From the NCBI GenBank assembly GCA_002433075.1, contig DJHM01000042.1, forward strand, positions 151,983 through 175,749: DNA of 23,767 bases, in the 5' to 3' direction. This DNA is from Latescibacteria bacterium UBA6620 (GTDB lineage Bacteria; Latescibacterota; UBA2968). Positions 23,183-23,767 of this stretch are shown one piece after another (position 1 is the first letter of the stretch; each line of letters opens with the position of its first letter). The position numbers and the translations under genes are program-made. The notes under the pieces were generated by a model, which was not told where the DNA came from, did not search any database, and was given only the letters and a program-made list of their open reading frames with translations.

Positions 23183-23260
23183 CGCCATTCTGCAGTTCTC
23201 CTCTCGAAGTCTGCATCTTCGCTGGAGTGAGATCGTTCCATCTGGTGAAACTCTGGACCG

Positions 23261-23767
23261 CTAATTCGAAAGTCCTCCCCACGGCATCGGGTACTTTCTT
23301 TCCCACCCGACGCGGCCGAAATCGGCGCTGCTCGAGTTTGTTTCGTGGCGTCCGGAAAAGGCTGATTCAGCGACAAACCGCATGATCTCGCTCGTCAGCA
23401 GAGCATCCAGTCTGTCGTAGATCGCCGAGCACGACGGATCCCCGATTCGGTTGTGTTGCTCTGTTGGATCCTCGGCTAGGTTGAAGAGATGGTCTCCCCG
23501 GGGATACTTACAAAGCTTCCACGTAGCGTTGAAAAGCATCCATCCGTTTTTCAGCACTCCGAACACGTGATCTCTTCGCGCTTCACCCGCCAACTCCAGC
23601 CCCGGAAGCGGCCTGGCGTCTGCATAGGCGGGAACCTCCTCGCCGGCCAGTTGCAGAATCGTCGCCGTGACATCCGTTAGCGTTACCAGATCGTCTGAAA
23701 CCGACGACGACCCGACTCTCGGGTCACACACAAGCGTGGGCACGTGACCTGGCCTCATCTCTGTATC
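23261..23767 (-). CDS. Type I sulfatase, C-terminal part (gene continues past the window edge)
   Basis: The frame is open from the window end (DTE then 'MRPGHVPTLVCDPR') to the stop at 23261. 'LVTLTDVTATILQLAGEEVP' is the typical sulfatase segment after the active-site half. 'FGVLKNGWMLFNATWKLCKY' and 'GDHLFNLAEDPTEQHNRIG' are the closing strand and the usual 'L-x-N-L-x-x-D-P-x-E' motif. The catalytic N-terminus with CxPxR lies outside the window, so activity and export cannot be judged. The C-terminal end 'RVGWERKYPMPWGGLSN' is short. It is the fourth sulfatase in 24 kb and is convergent with the GT2 gene. Confidence 0.85.
   Translation of the reverse strand, partial: DTEMRPGHVPTLVCDPRVGSSSVSDDLVTLTDVTATILQLAGEEVPAYADARPLPGLELAGEARRDHVFGVLKNGWMLFNATWKLCKYPRGDHLFNLAEDPTEQHNRIGDPSCSAIYDRLDALLTSEIMRFVAESAFSGRHETNSSSADFGRVGWERKYPMPWGGLSN

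Noticed and set aside
2860..23767. Long reading frames opposite the sulfatases, PhyH genes and enolase-superfamily gene
   Set aside because: They lie entirely inside strongly supported genes, lack domain-like sequence and ribosome-binding sites, and are expected shadows in GC-rich codon usage.

Overview
The window comes from an uncultured bacterium with moderately high GC. Its mix is four type I sulfatases, two phytanoyl-CoA-dioxygenase-like (PhyH) proteins, VOC and cupin proteins, an enolase-superfamily dehydratase, ankyrin proteins, a DUF2330-like protein with a dockerin-like tail, and short degenerate intergenic repeats. This resembles Poribacteria, Latescibacterota or related heterotrophs of marine, sponge or soil habitats. 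That placement is inference from gene content only; there is no rRNA or other phylogenetic marker here. I see no tRNA, rRNA, CRISPR array, transposase or integrase.

Layout. 1-1655: two tandem paralogous ankyrin-repeat genes, both disrupted. 1678-2546: two overlapping VOC (glyoxalase-fold) genes, the second interrupted by a stop. 2547-2859: convergent spacer with hairpins and an AT-rich patch. 2860-5481 (minus): RidA, PhyH dioxygenase and Tat-exported sulfatase, a likely operon, divergent from a second, cytoplasmic sulfatase (5582-7057). 7058-7516: non-coding stretch with at least five hairpins, then an O-methyltransferase (7517-8179). 8296-9182: frameshifted secreted protein. 9334-10185: endonuclease IV. 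10237-10860: two-helix membrane protein. 10986-11567 (minus): secreted Nudix-like protein. 11816-12997: enolase-superfamily dehydratase. 13232-14024 (minus): SAM methyltransferase broken into three frames. 14168-15353: broken DUF2330-like/dockerin-like gene. 15354-15636: spacer with two long inverted repeats. 15637-18621 (minus): double-receiver response regulator, PhyH and sulfatase. 18834-20013: broken SDR and intact cupin. 20111-21273 (minus): YihY/BrkB membrane protein and a small membrane protein with its own terminator. 21521-23123: solute-binding/FapA chimera and a polyprenyl-phosphate mannosyltransferase-like GT2. 23261-23767 (minus): 3' part of a fourth sulfatase.

How the genes may work together. 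The order PhyH then sulfatase occurs twice on the minus strand, once with RidA upstream. Together with the cytosolic sulfatases, the enolase-superfamily dehydratase, SDR and cupin, this suggests scavenging of sulfated or oxidised small molecules: desulfation, Fe(II)/2-oxoglutarate hydroxylation, dehydration and clean-up of reactive imines. No substrate can be named from sequence.

A striking feature is that seven genes carry about twelve frameshifts or in-frame stops, several in homopolymers, while about 14 kb of other coding sequence is clean. This is either real gene decay or uneven assembly error, and reads would decide. The most unusual single genes are the solute-binding/FapA chimera, the enolase-superfamily protein with His in place of the first metal-binding Asp, and the secreted Nudix-like protein with a degenerate Nudix box.
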